From positions 310,001 to 374,000 of the forward strand of contig NZ_PCPT01000001.1 in the NCBI RefSeq assembly GCF_002975435.1: a DNA stretch of 64,000 nucleotides, read 5' to 3'. How positions within the stretch are numbered: the stretch's first letter is position 1; each line of letters begins with the position of its first letter. Shown piece after piece: positions 1 to 9,118 of this stretch. The stretch is from Arthrobacter sp. MYb227 (GTDB taxonomy: Bacteria > Actinomycetota > Actinomycetes > Actinomycetales > Micrococcaceae). The notes below the pieces were generated by a model. The model searched no databases. It was not told the origin of the DNA and was given only the letters and a program-made list of their open reading frames with translations. The position numbers and the translations under genes were made by a program.

Positions 1-1081
1 AGAGCTTGCGGGAGATGAAGTAATCATCGTTTAGTGCGCGCTCTTCCAGAGACATCGCAATATCCAACAATTCGTCGTTGCCGCCGAGGTTGGAGAGGAT
101 CTCGTGTGCCGTGTTCTTGATGATCTTGGCACGCGGATCGTAGTTCTTGTAGACACGGTGTCCGAAGCCCATGAGGCGGACTCCGTCTTCCTTGTTCTTG
201 ACCTTCTCCATGAAGTCGGCAGGCTTCAGCCCGTCGTTCTGGATCTGGCGCAGCATCTTCAGCACTGCCTCATTTGCACCGCCGTGAGCCGGGCCGAAGA
301 GCGCGTTGATACCTGCGGATACCGACGCGAACATGTTCGCGTTCGAGGAACCCACCAGGCGCACCGTGGAAGTCGAGCAGTTCTGCTCGTGGTCCGCGTG
401 CAAGATCAGCAGCTGGTCAAGTGCCTTGACCATGACCGGGTCAAGGTCGTAAGGCTCTGCCGCAAGGCCGAAGCTTAGACGCATGAAGTTCTCGACGAGG
501 TTCATCGAGTTATCCGGGTAGAGCAGTGCTTGACCGATCGACTTCTTGTGCGCGTAGGCGGCAAGAACTGGCATCTTGGCCAGCAGTCGGATGGTAGAAA
601 GCTCTACCTGCTCCTCGTCGAATGGATCCAGGGAATCCTGGTACCAGGTCGACAGGGCCGAAACGGCCGAGGAAAGCACCGGCATCGGGTGCGCGTCACG
701 CGGGAAACCGCCGAAGAAGCCCTTGAGCTCTTCGTGCAGCAGCGTGTGACGGCGGATCTTCTGGTCAAAGTTCTCCAGCTCGGTGGCTGTGGGAAGGTTG
801 CCGTAGATCAGCAAGTAGCTGGTTTCGAGGAAGCTTGATTTCTCAGCAAGCTGCTCGATGGGGTAACCGCGGTAGCGCAGGATGCCTGCGTCGCCGTCGA
901 TAAAAGTAATTGCGGACTTGGTCGCCGCGGTGTTCATGAAGCCTGGGTCGTATGTAACGCCGCCAGTCTGCTTCAGAAGCGGTGCGATGTTAAAGCCATT
1001 GTTGCCTTCTACAGCGGGCACAACAGGGAGTTCGATGTTGTTGCCGCCGAAGCTGAGCTGAGCAGAATTGTTTTCCGTCAT
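1..1081 (-). CDS. gltA: Citrate synthase, 3' end cut by window edge
   Basis: Condenses oxaloacetate and acetyl-CoA to citrate, the first step of the TCA cycle, in the cytoplasm. About 360 codons are visible; the usual length is about 425-430, so roughly the last 65-70 residues lie outside the window. Visible family motifs include ADHEQNCSTS, the GPAHGGANEAV block and MGFGHRVYKNYDPRAK, which carry substrate-binding and catalytic histidines. The ATG at 1079-1081 is preceded by AGGAGAGG at good spacing, which fixes the start. dapC and fdxA lie upstream on the same strand. Identity is certain at family level; type II citrate synthase versus 2-methylcitrate synthase cannot be fully excluded, though the N-terminal region and length favour citrate synthase. 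Confidence 0.95.
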   Translation of the reverse strand, partial: MTENNSAQLSFGGNNIELPVVPAVEGNNGFNIAPLLKQTGGVTYDPGFMNTAATKSAITFIDGDAGILRYRGYPIEQLAEKSSFLETSYLLIYGNLPTATELENFDQKIRRHTLLHEELKGFFGGFPRDAHPMPVLSSAVSALSTWYQDSLDPFDEEQVELSTIRLLAKMPVLAAYAHKKSIGQALLYPDNSMNLVENFMRLSFGLAAEPYDLDPVMVKALDQLLILHADHEQNCSTSTVRLVGSSNANMFASVSAGINALFGPAHGGANEAVLKMLRQIQNDGLKPADFMEKVKNKEDGVRLMGFGHRVYKNYDPRAKIIKNTAHEILSNLGGNDELLDIAMSLEERALNDDYFISRKL

Positions 1082-1184
1082 TGCCTCTCCTAACCGGAAT
1101 ACAGATGGATCCGATGGTCAGTAATCAGTGCCACGCTACCGCGTAGTAGGCACCTGACACCAATCGGTTGGTCACGTTTTGGAC

Positions 1185-2294
1185 TCAGCGAGCCGCATTC
1201 AACCGCTGAACGGCACTAGCGATCCGTTCATCGCTTGCGGTCAGTGCAATTCGCACATATTTGTTACCTGCGTCGCCGTAAAAGGCTCCGGGCCCTGCGA
1301 TGATTCCCAGCTCCGCCAATCGTCCCATGGTGATCCAGCAATCTTCGTCTGCCGTGCACCATAAATACAGTCCGGCAACTGAGTCTTCGATGCGTAATCC
1401 GAAGCCTTCAAGGGCGGGGATTAGAGCCTCTCGACGCGCACGATATAGGGATTTTTGCGCGGCAACATGCGCCTCATCGGCCAACGCCACACGCATTGCG
1501 TCTTGCACCGGTGCTGGCACAATCATGCCCGCATGCTTACGGCTGTTGATCAGCGCCGGCATGAGGTCCGGAGCACCCGCGACGAATGCCGCGCGGTAGC
1601 CCGCGAGGTTCGATTGCTTGGACAGCGAGTACACCGAAATTAGGCCGGTGTGATCTCCGCCACTTACCGCGTCTTCGAGCAGACTCGGCACGCCTTTTTC
1701 GTACTCCCCCCACCCCAATTCCGCGTAGCACTCATCGGATGCCACTATCGCTCCGATAGCGCGAACTTCGTCAACCAAGGCTTTTAGCTCGCTTGTGTTA
1801 CGAACTATTCCGGTGGGATTCCCCGGGGAGTTCACCCACACCAGCTTGACGCGTTCCCGGTCTGCGTTGGAGAGCTCCGAGAGGGTGTCGGCAGCAATGG
1901 AATCCGCTCCGGCAAGCCTTGCACCCATGTCATAGGTCGGGTAGGCAACCTTGGGTCGCACCACCAGGTCCCCGACTCCGAGTCCCAGCAGTAGCGGCAG
2001 CCAGGCCACCATCTCCTTGGAGCCGACTGTGGGCATGACATTATCTGGGGATAGGCCATGAACATTGCGGCGGCGGGCATACCATTCGACAATTGCCTCA
2101 CGTAGCTCCAACTTCCCGTGGGTCGTCGGATAGCCGGGGGCATTAGCACCCGCGCGCAGGGCATCCTGGATAATCTCCGGGGTCGGGTCAACGGGAGTGC
2201 CGATGGATAGATCGGCGGCACCTTCGGGGTGCTCGGAAGCCTTGGCAGTAAATGGCGCCAAGGCACTCCACGGGTATTCGGGAAGAATCAGCAT
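1185..2294 (-). CDS. dapC: Succinyldiaminopimelate transaminase DapC
   Basis: PLP-dependent class I/II aminotransferase of 369 residues, expected to convert N-succinyl-2-amino-6-ketopimelate to N-succinyl-LL-diaminopimelate in lysine and peptidoglycan-precursor synthesis. The start LPEYPW, the NSPGNPTG substrate-binding segment, SDECYAELGW and the SLSKQSNLAGYR segment carrying the PLP lysine all fit. It begins 9 nt after the ferredoxin stop codon, so the two are probably co-transcribed; fdxA-dapC is a common actinobacterial pair. The ATG start has no strong ribosome binding site, consistent with coupling to fdxA. Specificity is inferred from family and context; another aminotransferase role is possible but less likely. 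Confidence 0.9.
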   Translation of the reverse strand: MLILPEYPWSALAPFTAKASEHPEGAADLSIGTPVDPTPEIIQDALRAGANAPGYPTTHGKLELREAIVEWYARRRNVHGLSPDNVMPTVGSKEMVAWLPLLLGLGVGDLVVRPKVAYPTYDMGARLAGADSIAADTLSELSNADRERVKLVWVNSPGNPTGIVRNTSELKALVDEVRAIGAIVASDECYAELGWGEYEKGVPSLLEDAVSGGDHTGLISVYSLSKQSNLAGYRAAFVAGAPDLMPALINSRKHAGMIVPAPVQDAMRVALADEAHVAAQKSLYRARREALIPALEGFGLRIEDSVAGLYLWCTADEDCWITMGRLAELGIIAGPGAFYGDAGNKYVRIALTASDERIASAVQRLNAAR

Positions 2295-2303
2295 ACCCGA
2301 GAC

Positions 2304-2627
2304 TTATTCTTGGTTCTGCGGCGGCAGAGCGGCCACGATTGGGTGATCAATGCCCATGTTGCCAAGTTTGGCTGCCCCACCGGGAGATCCAACCTCGTCG
2401 AAGAACTCAACGTTCGCCTTGTAATATTCGGCCCATTCTTCTGGCACGTCATCTTCGTAGTAGATGGCCTCAACCGGACACACCGGTTCACAGGCACCGC
2501 AGTCGACACATTCGTCCGGGTGAATGTATAGCGCTCGCTCACCCTCATAGATACAGTCAACAGGGCATTCTTCGATGCAGGCCTTGTCTTTAACGTCGAC
2601 GCATGGCTGGGCGATGATGTAGGTCAC
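2304..2627 (-). CDS. fdxA: 7Fe ferredoxin FdxA
   Basis: Small cytoplasmic electron carrier of 107 residues. The N-terminus TYIIAQPCVDVKDKACIEEC followed by CPVDCIYEG supplies the ligands for a [3Fe-4S] cluster and part of a [4Fe-4S] cluster, and CVDCGACEPVCPVEAIY supplies the second set. The C-terminal 40 residues are the usual acidic tail of this type. The start is GTG at 2625-2627 with GGAAGG about 11 nt upstream. It is the first gene of a probable fdxA-dapC operon. The physiological partner cannot be read from the sequence. Confidence 0.95.
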   Translation of the reverse strand: MTYIIAQPCVDVKDKACIEECPVDCIYEGERALYIHPDECVDCGACEPVCPVEAIYYEDDVPEEWAEYYKANVEFFDEVGSPGGAAKLGNMGIDHPIVAALPPQNQE

Positions 2628-2792
2628 GGTACCCGGGGCCTTCCTTTACTGCGAGATTATTCGGTGGCATGCCAATAAGAAGACATGCATGCATCCAGCT
2701 TAGTCCGCGGCACCCAAGTTTGCCGCGCCCACTTCCATAATCTGTGCGTTTTTACGCTTTCACGCCCGCTCGGCCCCCAGAACCACAGCACC

Positions 2793-2808
2793 TAGACTTA
2801 TTTGTATG
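2793..2808 (+). promoter_or_regulatory. Leaderless-type promoter -10 box and start codon
   Basis: TAGACT at 2793-2798 lies 7 nt before the ATG at 2806, and no Shine-Dalgarno sequence is present. Transcription would start at or next to the A of the ATG, giving a leaderless mRNA, a common arrangement in actinobacteria. Confidence 0.55.
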
Positions 2809-3060
2809 AACTCAGATCTTTTCGCTTCCTTGGCCGTTGGAGCACGCGTGGTGGTGCGTTACCGGCTTGCGCCAAAGAATTTGGGAATAGCCGGGGAGTC
2901 AGTGACCGACGCGCTTGGCTATCTTGAAGAAATCAATGAGACCTCGGTGACAGTTAAGACTCGCGAAGCTACTGTCCACATCGAACGTTCGCTGATTACC
3001 CACGCCAAGGAAGTTCCACCACCACCGGTTCGGCGCACTTCCTTGCCGCGGCAGAGCTAA
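2806..3060 (+). CDS. Small SH3-like domain protein, resembles the N-terminal domain of Rv0428c-type acetyltransferases
   Basis: An 84-residue protein of unknown function. Residues about 10-65 (VGARVVVRYRL, then TDALGYLEEINETSVTVKT and VHIERSLITHAKEVPPPPVR) look like the small beta-barrel domain that opens Rv0428c-like GNAT acetyltransferases in actinobacteria. Here the acetyltransferase part is absent; the reading frame stops cleanly after a basic tail, so this appears to be a free-standing version and not an obvious truncation. It is divergent from fdxA and followed by an ArsR-type regulator. The start is supported by a -10 box 7 nt upstream. The domain assignment is from memory of the pattern and is moderately sure. 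Confidence 0.7.
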   Translation: MNSDLFASLAVGARVVVRYRLAPKNLGIAGESVTDALGYLEEINETSVTVKTREATVHIERSLITHAKEVPPPPVRRTSLPRQS

Positions 3061-3161
3061 GCCACCACGAAACGTCAAATACGCGGCTTGGTCCAAGCCA
3101 ACGAAGCAGTCGGGCGCAACACATGTGATTTGAATGTTTCAATCAGTCGCAGTTTTTCCCG

Positions 3162-3176
3162 TATGCTGATTCCATG
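3162..3176 (+). promoter_or_regulatory. Leaderless-type promoter before the ArsR-like regulator
   Basis: TATGCT at 3162-3167 is separated by 6 nt (GATTCC) from the ATG at 3174. No ribosome binding site precedes the ATG. This predicts a transcript that begins at the start codon. Confidence 0.55.
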
Positions 3177-3668
3177 GCCACAGATGAAGAGGTTCAGGCT
3201 CGGGCACGGGCACTTAGCTCACCGCTGCGTCTACGCATTTTACGACTCTGCCTACACGAATCACGCACCAATAAAGAGATCGCAGATCTGCTGGATATCA
3301 ACCCAGCTACCTCGCTTCACCATGTGCGTACGTTGCTTGCCAATGGATTCCTTGCTGCCGAAGAAACCCGCCGCGGTAACCGCGGGGCCAAGGAAGTGCC
3401 CTACCGAAGCACCAAACTCTCTTGGGGCACCAAACTCCCCGATGCCGCTCCCCTCCTGGTGGACACATTCCTGCAGGAAATTGATGGGCTGGCACCCGAA
3501 GAAATTCAGGTCCTTCGCGTGGGATTAAAACTCACGGAAGACACCCAGAAGGAAATGATGGCGCGCATCCACTCTGTTATCGAAGATTACGCAATGCGTG
3601 ATCCCGAAACAGATGGAGTAGCCACATCACTATTCCTAGCCCATCATTTAGATCTCAACGGCAAATAA
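3174..3668 (+). CDS. ArsR-type winged-helix transcriptional regulator
   Basis: A 164-residue cytoplasmic DNA-binding protein. Residues about 10-80 form an ArsR-like winged helix: RALSSPLRLRILRLCL, TNKEIADLLDINPATSLHHV as the recognition region, and the wing around ETRRGNRGAKEVPYRST. The C-terminal half is helical and probably dimerises. No cysteine metal-binding motif is seen in the recognition helix, so metal sensing is not supported. The start ATG at 3174 follows a -10 box by 6 nt. It converges on the membrane gene at 3797 across a strong terminator. The regulated genes are unknown. Confidence 0.85.
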   Translation: MATDEEVQARARALSSPLRLRILRLCLHESRTNKEIADLLDINPATSLHHVRTLLANGFLAAEETRRGNRGAKEVPYRSTKLSWGTKLPDAAPLLVDTFLQEIDGLAPEEIQVLRVGLKLTEDTQKEMMARIHSVIEDYAMRDPETDGVATSLFLAHHLDLNGK

Positions 3669-3732
3669 TTCTTCTCACCGTGAGTATCGGTACACCTCGA
3701 AGTCTCTAATCACTGACGCATTCCCTTGAACA

Positions 3733-3778
3733 AAAAGGTTGGGCCTAGAAAGCTAAAACTTTCTAGGCCCAACCTTTT
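3733..3778. terminator. Bidirectional rho-independent terminator, 20-bp perfect stem
   Basis: Arms 3733-3752 and 3759-3778 are perfectly complementary over 20 bp around the loop CTAAAA. An A-run at the left and a T-run at the right allow termination in both directions, between the convergent ArsR-like gene (ends 3668) and the membrane protein gene (ends 3797). Confidence 0.92.
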
Positions 3779-3796
3779 GTTGCACTTACGTGTAAA

Positions 3797-4237
3797 TTAT
3801 GCGGTTATTTGTGATCGCACACGCAGATGGCGTGAAACCAGGAATATCGCGACGACTACAGGGACGATAATTCCGTACACCCAGATAATTCCCGCCAAGG
3901 CAGGGCCGGGCAACATCTGCAGGTATTGGGCCGAAACAATCATCTGGTTGTGAGAATCTGCCGAAAATAGTGCAACCAAAACATAGGTCGCCAAACCGGC
4001 AAGCGCACTGACCCATAATTTAGCGCGCCACATCCCCACCCAGTAGGAAAGCGCACCGGTAAGGATCAGCGCCAGCACCGCGCCCCACGGTAGTGGGGTA
4101 TCCCCCACATACGCGATGGTTGCGTGCAGGATGGTGCCAACCACTGCGGCAAGCACCCCGGCAGCCAAAGCTACCAGGACGCTTACCAACGTCGCGGCTA
4201 CGGAGCCGGCGGGCTGCTTAGGCTTTGGCTCGCGCAC
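3797..4237 (-). CDS. Membrane protein, four predicted transmembrane segments
   Basis: Unrecognised integral membrane protein of about 146 residues. Four hydrophobic stretches are visible: one after the basic, proline-rich N-terminus, one around PWGAVLALILTGALSYWVG, one around LWVSALAGLATYVLVALF, and a long one near the C-terminus that ends in basic residues (RHLRVRSQ). The open frame extends up to 4264, but the GTG at 4235-4237 gives a smaller 20-nt overlap with the typA stop and seems the better start. It is probably translated with typA. Similar small membrane proteins sit behind typA in related actinobacteria (recollection, not checked). Confidence 0.75.
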   Translation of the reverse strand: MREPKPKQPAGSVAATLVSVLVALAAGVLAAVVGTILHATIAYVGDTPLPWGAVLALILTGALSYWVGMWRAKLWVSALAGLATYVLVALFSADSHNQMIVSAQYLQMLPGPALAGIIWVYGIIVPVVVAIFLVSRHLRVRSQITA

Positions 4238-6128
4238 GGTTAGCCTTGGCACGCTCGTTAGCATTCAGGACAACCTTACGGATGCGAATTGCTTCCGGGG
4301 TGACCTCAACGCACTCGTCTTCGCGAGCGAATTCGAGGGACTCTTCGAGGGTCAGCTGACGCGGCGGAGTCATGTTCTCGAAGGTGTCCGAGGAAGCTGC
4401 ACGCATGTTGGTGAGTTTCTTTTCCTTGGTGATGTTAACTTCCATGTCATCGGCGCGGGAGTTCTCACCAACGATCATGCCTTCGTAAACCTCGGAGGTC
4501 GGCTGCACGAAGAAGTTCATGCGCTCCTGCAAGTTGATCATGGCGAACGGGGTGACGACGCCGGCGCGGTCGGCAATGATCGAACCGTTGGTGCGGTATT
4601 CGATCGGGCCGTGCCATGGCTCGTAGCCTTCGGCCAATGAAGCTGCAATGCCTGCACCACGGGTGTCGGTCATGAAGCGGGTACGGAAACCGATCAGGCC
4701 ACGGGCCGGAACGATGAATTCCATGCGGCACCAGCCGGTGCCGTGGTTTGCCATATTGACCATGCGGCCCTTGCGGGCAGCCATCAGCTGGGTCACGTTG
4801 CCGAGGTATTCTTCCGGCACGTCGATGGTCATGTGTTCCATCGGCTCTTGGATCTTGCCATCGATCTTCTGGGTGACAACCTGTGGCTTGCCAACGGTCA
4901 GTTCGAAACCTTCGCGACGCATCTGCTCGACGAGGATGGCTAGTGCAAGCTCGCCACGGCCCTGAACTTCCCAGGCATCCGGACGCTCTGTCGGAAGGAT
5001 GTTCAGCGAAACGTTACCGATCAGTTCCTTGTCAAGGCGATCCTTGACCTGGCGTGCGGTAACCTTTGCGCCCTTGACCTTGCCGGCCAGCGGCGAGGTG
5101 TTGATACCAATGGTCATCGAGATGGCCGGTGGGTCAACGGTGATCAGCGGCAGCGGCTTCGGGTTCTCCAAGTCGGTGAGGGTTTCACCGATCATGATGT
5201 CTTCGATACCTGCAACGGCAACGATCTCGCCCGGGCCAGCCGATTCGGCTGGAACACGGGACAGACCCTTGGTGGCCAACAGTTCGGTGATCTTTACCGT
5301 CTTGATGGTGCCATCCTGGCGGGCCCAAGCAACCTGCTGGCCCTTGTGCAGGGTGCCGTTGAAGATACGCAGCAGCGCGAGACGACCCAGGAACGGCGAG
5401 GCGTCAAGGTTAGTGACGTGTGCCTGAAGGACTTCGCCTTCGGTGTAGGTAGGTGCCGGGACATGCTTGATGATGGTCTCGAACAGCGGCTCGAGATCTT
5501 CGCAATCCGGCAAGGTGCCATCGGCAGGCTGGTTGGTCGACGCGCGACCGGCCTTGCCCGAGGCGAAAACGACTGGAACGTTCAGGATCTTGTCCAGATC
5601 CAGATCCGGTGCTTCGTCGGCCAAGTCCGAGGCCAGGCCCAAGAGCAGGTCCATGGAATCGGAGATGACGCCGTCGATGCGAGCATCCGGGCGGTCGGTC
5701 TTGTTAACGACGATGATCACCGGCAGGTGAGCAACCAGTGCCTTACGCAGCACGAAGCGGGTCTGCGGCAGCGGACCTTCCGAGGAGTCAACGAGCAGCA
5801 CAACGCCGTCAACCATGGACAGACCACGTTCAACTTCGCCACCGAAGTCGGCGTGACCCGGGGTGTCAATGATGTTCATGGTCATCTTGTGACCGTTGGC
5901 AGCCGGACCGTCGTAGAACACCGTGGTGTTCTTGGCCAGGATGGTGATGCCCTTTTCACGTTCAAGCTCGCCAGAGTCCATGACGCGATCTTCGGTTTCA
6001 CCGTGGCTGTCGAATGCACCAGTGTGCTGGAGCATTGCGTTGACCATAGTGGTCTTGCCGTGGTCAACGTGCGCAACGATTGCTACGTTGCGCAGGTCTT
6101 CGCGACGAGTGATAGTGGAATCTGACAT
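4218..6128 (-). CDS. typA: Ribosome-associated translational GTPase TypA/BipA
   Basis: Translation-factor-family GTPase of 636 residues that binds the ribosome and assists 50S assembly and stress adaptation. Domains in order: G domain with [10 protein letters not shown] as the P-loop, [12 protein letters not shown] as G3 and NKTDRPDAR as G4; then EF-Tu-like domain II, EF-G-like domains III and V, and a BipA-specific C-terminal domain. The open frame runs to 6245, but the family start [11 protein letters not shown] lies at 6128; the upstream 39 residues look non-coding. Its 3' end overlaps the downstream membrane gene, suggesting coupling. Confidence 0.96.
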   Translation of the reverse strand: MSDSTITRREDLRNVAIVAHVDHGKTTMVNAMLQHTGAFDSHGETEDRVMDSGELEREKGITILAKNTTVFYDGPAANGHKMTMNIIDTPGHADFGGEVERGLSMVDGVVLLVDSSEGPLPQTRFVLRKALVAHLPVIIVVNKTDRPDARIDGVISDSMDLLLGLASDLADEAPDLDLDKILNVPVVFASGKAGRASTNQPADGTLPDCEDLEPLFETIIKHVPAPTYTEGEVLQAHVTNLDASPFLGRLALLRIFNGTLHKGQQVAWARQDGTIKTVKITELLATKGLSRVPAESAGPGEIVAVAGIEDIMIGETLTDLENPKPLPLITVDPPAISMTIGINTSPLAGKVKGAKVTARQVKDRLDKELIGNVSLNILPTERPDAWEVQGRGELALAILVEQMRREGFELTVGKPQVVTQKIDGKIQEPMEHMTIDVPEEYLGNVTQLMAARKGRMVNMANHGTGWCRMEFIVPARGLIGFRTRFMTDTRGAGIAASLAEGYEPWHGPIEYRTNGSIIADRAGVVTPFAMINLQERMNFFVQPTSEVYEGMIVGENSRADDMEVNITKEKKLTNMRAASSDTFENMTPPRQLTLEESLEFAREDECVEVTPEAIRIRKVVLNANERAKANRARAKA

Positions 6129-6609
6129 GCGAAAAGGCTCACTTCTTCTAGAGAGTTTTGGGTCTCGGGGATCGGGGCCACGACTGACCCAATTAACCAT
6201 TCTAGTACTTCTGGAAAAACTGGCGGAAATCGTGCCGAACATCACCAGGGTTTTGAACAGGTATTTACCCTCGAATTCAGCGCCCTGTTGGACACCATAG
6301 CCTATTTCTGCCCGGAATTTCAGGGGTTTGCTGCAGAAGCTGCGAGCCGTAAATCACATATGAATTCACGGAAAACTACAAGCTTTTTGCTTCGCAAGTG
6401 GCAATTTGTGGCCCATGGCGTGCCCACCGCGGCACAAATCCCTCGGCAGAAAGTCATAGAAACGGGTGACGCGCCCGTGAGCAGGCACAAAATATGAGGT
6501 GACGGAGCGACATCGGTGCTTGGACGAGCAGCTGCTCTCGGGCAGTGTCGTCATCGCTCATCCAATGGACTCGAAACACTCTCCTACCCTGCGGTTTAGA
6601 GCCATGGGT
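6129..6609. other. Intergenic region without a convincing gene
   Basis: About 480 nt between the typA start and the 3' end of the acetyltransferase gene. It should contain the typA promoter. Several short frames cross it, but none has a recognisable product together with a plausible start site. A GTG-started frame near 6494 reads into the next gene and is discussed among rejected items. No tRNA or stable RNA signature was seen. Confidence 0.5.
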
Positions 6610-7068
6610 TTAGAGCGGTTTAACCATGATCAGGCATGGAGTAGCCTCACCCCACAGGTCGGTTTCCTCCAGGGGTAAGAAGCCCATTCGTTCGTAAAAG
6701 TGACGGGTACGGGCATAGCCTGCATCGGGGTGGGAGTCGCCAAGAGTTTTGACTTCCAAAAGTCGCACCGAACGATCTATTGCATCGGCTTCGAGGGCAT
6801 TAATCATTGCGGTGCCCACGCCGGAACCGTGATGCTCCCTTGCCACGATCATCAAGTGAATCTCAGCAACATGAGCAAAATGCCGATCTATAAGCGTTAC
6901 ACCAACAACAATGCCTTCGGCGGCGCGGACAGTCCATGTTTCTTTCTTGTGGGCAGCATGAATATACTCCGCGTTCGATTCGGGTTGACCGAACCATTCC
7001 GGAATAGTTTCTAAGAGCCGCGCAACATCGGTGGGAACGGATTCATCAAGTAGCGCAGTCCAAGGCAT
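6610..7068 (-). CDS. GNAT-family N-acetyltransferase
   Basis: A 152-residue cytoplasmic enzyme of the GNAT superfamily that would move an acetyl group from acetyl-CoA to an unknown amine. Motif A, which binds the CoA pyrophosphate, is seen as IHLMIVAREHHGSGVGTAMI, followed by a C-terminal segment with YARTRHFYERMGFLPLEE, the typical last helix and strand. The length is usual for a single-domain GNAT. It stands alone at the left end of the accessory stretch, reading toward typA. The substrate cannot be predicted. Confidence 0.88.
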   Translation of the reverse strand: MPWTALLDESVPTDVARLLETIPEWFGQPESNAEYIHAAHKKETWTVRAAEGIVVGVTLIDRHFAHVAEIHLMIVAREHHGSGVGTAMINALEADAIDRSVRLLEVKTLGDSHPDAGYARTRHFYERMGFLPLEETDLWGEATPCLIMVKPL

Positions 7069-7309
7069 TTTCTAACCGATCTGGTGGGAATCGTGGAGTT
7101 GTATCGATCCGGTCTAGGCGCAACACAACATTTCCGGAGCAGGTCATGACGTCGATGGCTGTACGCCATTCTTGCACGGTAACTCAAGGGGCATTGGTGA
7201 ACACAGAGTTTTTCTTGGTCGGTAATCTAGCGCAATACTGTGTAGCTGCGCACGCTCCGCACCTCGTAGCATGGCCGTTTGATCGACCCCTCTGCCAAGA
7301 AGGAGATCT

Positions 7310-8369
7310 ATGCCGGACTCATTACATCGCCTACGTCAGCTTGGATTCCTCACCATGGGGCTGTTCGATCCCCAAGATCCCGCCGCCGGGCACGAATATA
7401 CGTTGCAACTCATTGAACTCGGCGAACAACTTGGCTTCGACAGTGCCTAGTTGCGTCACCGCCACCTTCAGTTCGGAATTTCTTCGCCGATTGCTGTCAT
7501 GGCAGCAGCCAGCCAGCGCACCTCCCGAATCTCTTTGGGAACGGCGGTAACTCCCCTCGGTTGGGAGAACCCCCTTACGTTTGGCAGAGGACCTAGCAAC
7601 GGTTGACTTTCTTGCCGGTGGGCGTATCAATCCCGGTCTCAGCGTGGGTGAGCCCATGCACTATGACACGCTGAAGCATGAGCTCTACCCGGACAGTGCG
7701 GCCCTAGAGGATTTCGACTACCCGCGTGTTAAACGTCTTGCTCGTTTGATAGCTGGGGAACCGGTCCGTGACTTTTCCGGCAAGCAGGGCGTTGTTGAAG
7801 AGTTCTCCAACCGCGTCGAGCCGCATTCGGTCGGGCTCCGGTCACGACTTTGATATGGGGCAGCAAGCAAAAAATCTGCTGTGTGGGCAGGTGCGAATAG
7901 ATTCAATCTGCTCACCAGCAGCGTGATTTTCCCCGAGGCCGGTGAGGAACCGGATTTTGCCCACATTCAGCAAGCGCAAATCCGTGCTTTCCGTAAGGCC
8001 GCAGTAGATTCTGCGGGCACTCATGTCCCGGGCAGGGTCTCACAAGGGCTTGTGGTGATTCCAACCGATTCGGCAACTACGCAACAGCGCGAAAAGTACC
8101 AACGCTATGTCGATGAACGCATGCCCCGCACCCGCGCCCCTCAGGGACCGAGAGGCATGCTGTTCGCTCCGGATCTTATCGGCAGTAGCGAGCAGATTGC
8201 CGAGCGTCTCCACGCCCACGCTGGCTTCCGGGAAGTCGACGAGGTTGCTTTCGCACTTCCTTTCAGCCTTGAGCACGAGGACTACGTGCAGATCCTCACT
8301 GACATTGCCTCCAAGCTGGGCGCGGCGTTGGGCTGGACTCCAGCCATGGCTCCGGCACAGCAGAATTAA
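7310..8369 (+). pseudogene. Broken luciferase-like (LLM) flavin-dependent oxidoreductase
   Basis: The three pieces together spell one luciferase-like monooxygenase-family protein of about 352 residues. The ATG at 7310 follows AAGGAG at good spacing and opens with a normal N-terminus (GFLTMGLFDPQDPAAGHEYT). The frame is then broken by TAG at 7448-7450 where related proteins have tryptophan (SAW-LRHRHLQFG), by one extra T in the T-run 7580-7582, and by TGA at 7851-7853 where tryptophan is again expected (RLW-YGAAS). The last piece, 7881-8369, is well preserved through GWTPAMAP. Both stops can arise from TGG by one G-to-A change. Recent inactivation is inferred. Confidence 0.9.
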
Positions 8370-8416
8370 ATAAGGGATCGTGCAGAAACTTCCATTAGCC
8401 AGACATACAAGCACGT

Positions 8417-8431
8417 TAGGGTGGACCTATG
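8417..8431 (+). promoter_or_regulatory. Leaderless-type promoter before the hexapeptide acetyltransferase
   Basis: TAGGGT at 8417-8422, a 6-nt spacer, then ATG at 8429. The spacer GGACCT could also act as a weak ribosome binding site, so a leaderless start is only one reading. Confidence 0.4.
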
Positions 8432-9013
8432 GCTGAAATTGAAGGACTCGATGACCTTTTGACCGCGCTGAATTCCGGGCAGAGCATCCCCGGCGGTTCG
8501 CTCCTGCACGCGACAATGCATGCTGCGAGCCAGGAGTCGCTGCGTATCACCGCCGAGCTGAACGGGCGCTATAACTCCCCCGCTGAGGTACGTGCGTTGA
8601 TGAGCGAACTGACGGGGCACGAAGTTCCACGTAGTTTTCAGCTCTTTCCGCCCTTTAGCGCCGACTTCGGAAAGAACATCCACCTCGGCGAGGATGTCTT
8701 CATCAATAGCGGCTGTCGTTTCCAAGACCAGGGCGGAATTGAGATCGGCGATGGATCGCTCATTGGCCACAATGCGGTAATCACAACGTTGAACCACGAC
8801 ATGGTGGCCAGCCGACGTGCAGATATGCATCCGGCACGCGTAGTTATTGGACGCGGTGTGTGGTTTGGCGCAAACGTCACGGTATTACCCGGCGTAAAAA
8901 TAGGCGACGGAGCCGTTCTGGGTGCCGGTGCAGTTGTCACAAAGGATGTGTCTGCCGGCGCAATTGTCATCGGAGTTCCGGCAAAACAGGTAGGCATGGT
9001 TCCACTGGAGTAG
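8429..9013 (+). CDS. Maltose/galactoside O-acetyltransferase-like hexapeptide-repeat enzyme
   Basis: A 194-residue left-handed beta-helix acetyltransferase of the LacA/Maa type, expected to acetylate a sugar or small alcohol with acetyl-CoA. The first 60 residues are the helical Maa-type N-terminal region; then come [20 protein letters not shown] and [20 protein letters not shown], followed by [10 protein letters not shown] with the catalytic histidine, and repeated [LIV]G-x4 turns ending in [20 protein letters not shown]. The gene is intact and sits just after the broken monooxygenase gene. The substrate is not predictable. Confidence 0.9.
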   Translation: MAEIEGLDDLLTALNSGQSIPGGSLLHATMHAASQESLRITAELNGRYNSPAEVRALMSELTGHEVPRSFQLFPPFSADFGKNIHLGEDVFINSGCRFQDQGGIEIGDGSLIGHNAVITTLNHDMVASRRADMHPARVVIGRGVWFGANVTVLPGVKIGDGAVLGAGAVVTKDVSAGAIVIGVPAKQVGMVPLE

Positions 9014-9118
9014 TTTCGCCACGCATTTGTGAATCAACTAAGTAAGCTTCAAGTCTTTTGTTCCCTCGAAGTTCTGACGACATCGGCAAAATATCCTAGG
9101 CGCCGTGGCAAAGAGCTT

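Noticed and set aside
5346-6125. Long rightward frame (259 codons) opposite typA
   Set aside because: It is the antisense shadow of a conserved GTPase gene and has no recognisable product.
6490-6672. GTG-started frame reading HRCLDEQLLSGSVVIAHP, faintly like a YciI-type domain
   Set aside because: It runs into the acetyltransferase gene on the other strand, is too short and has no convincing full domain.
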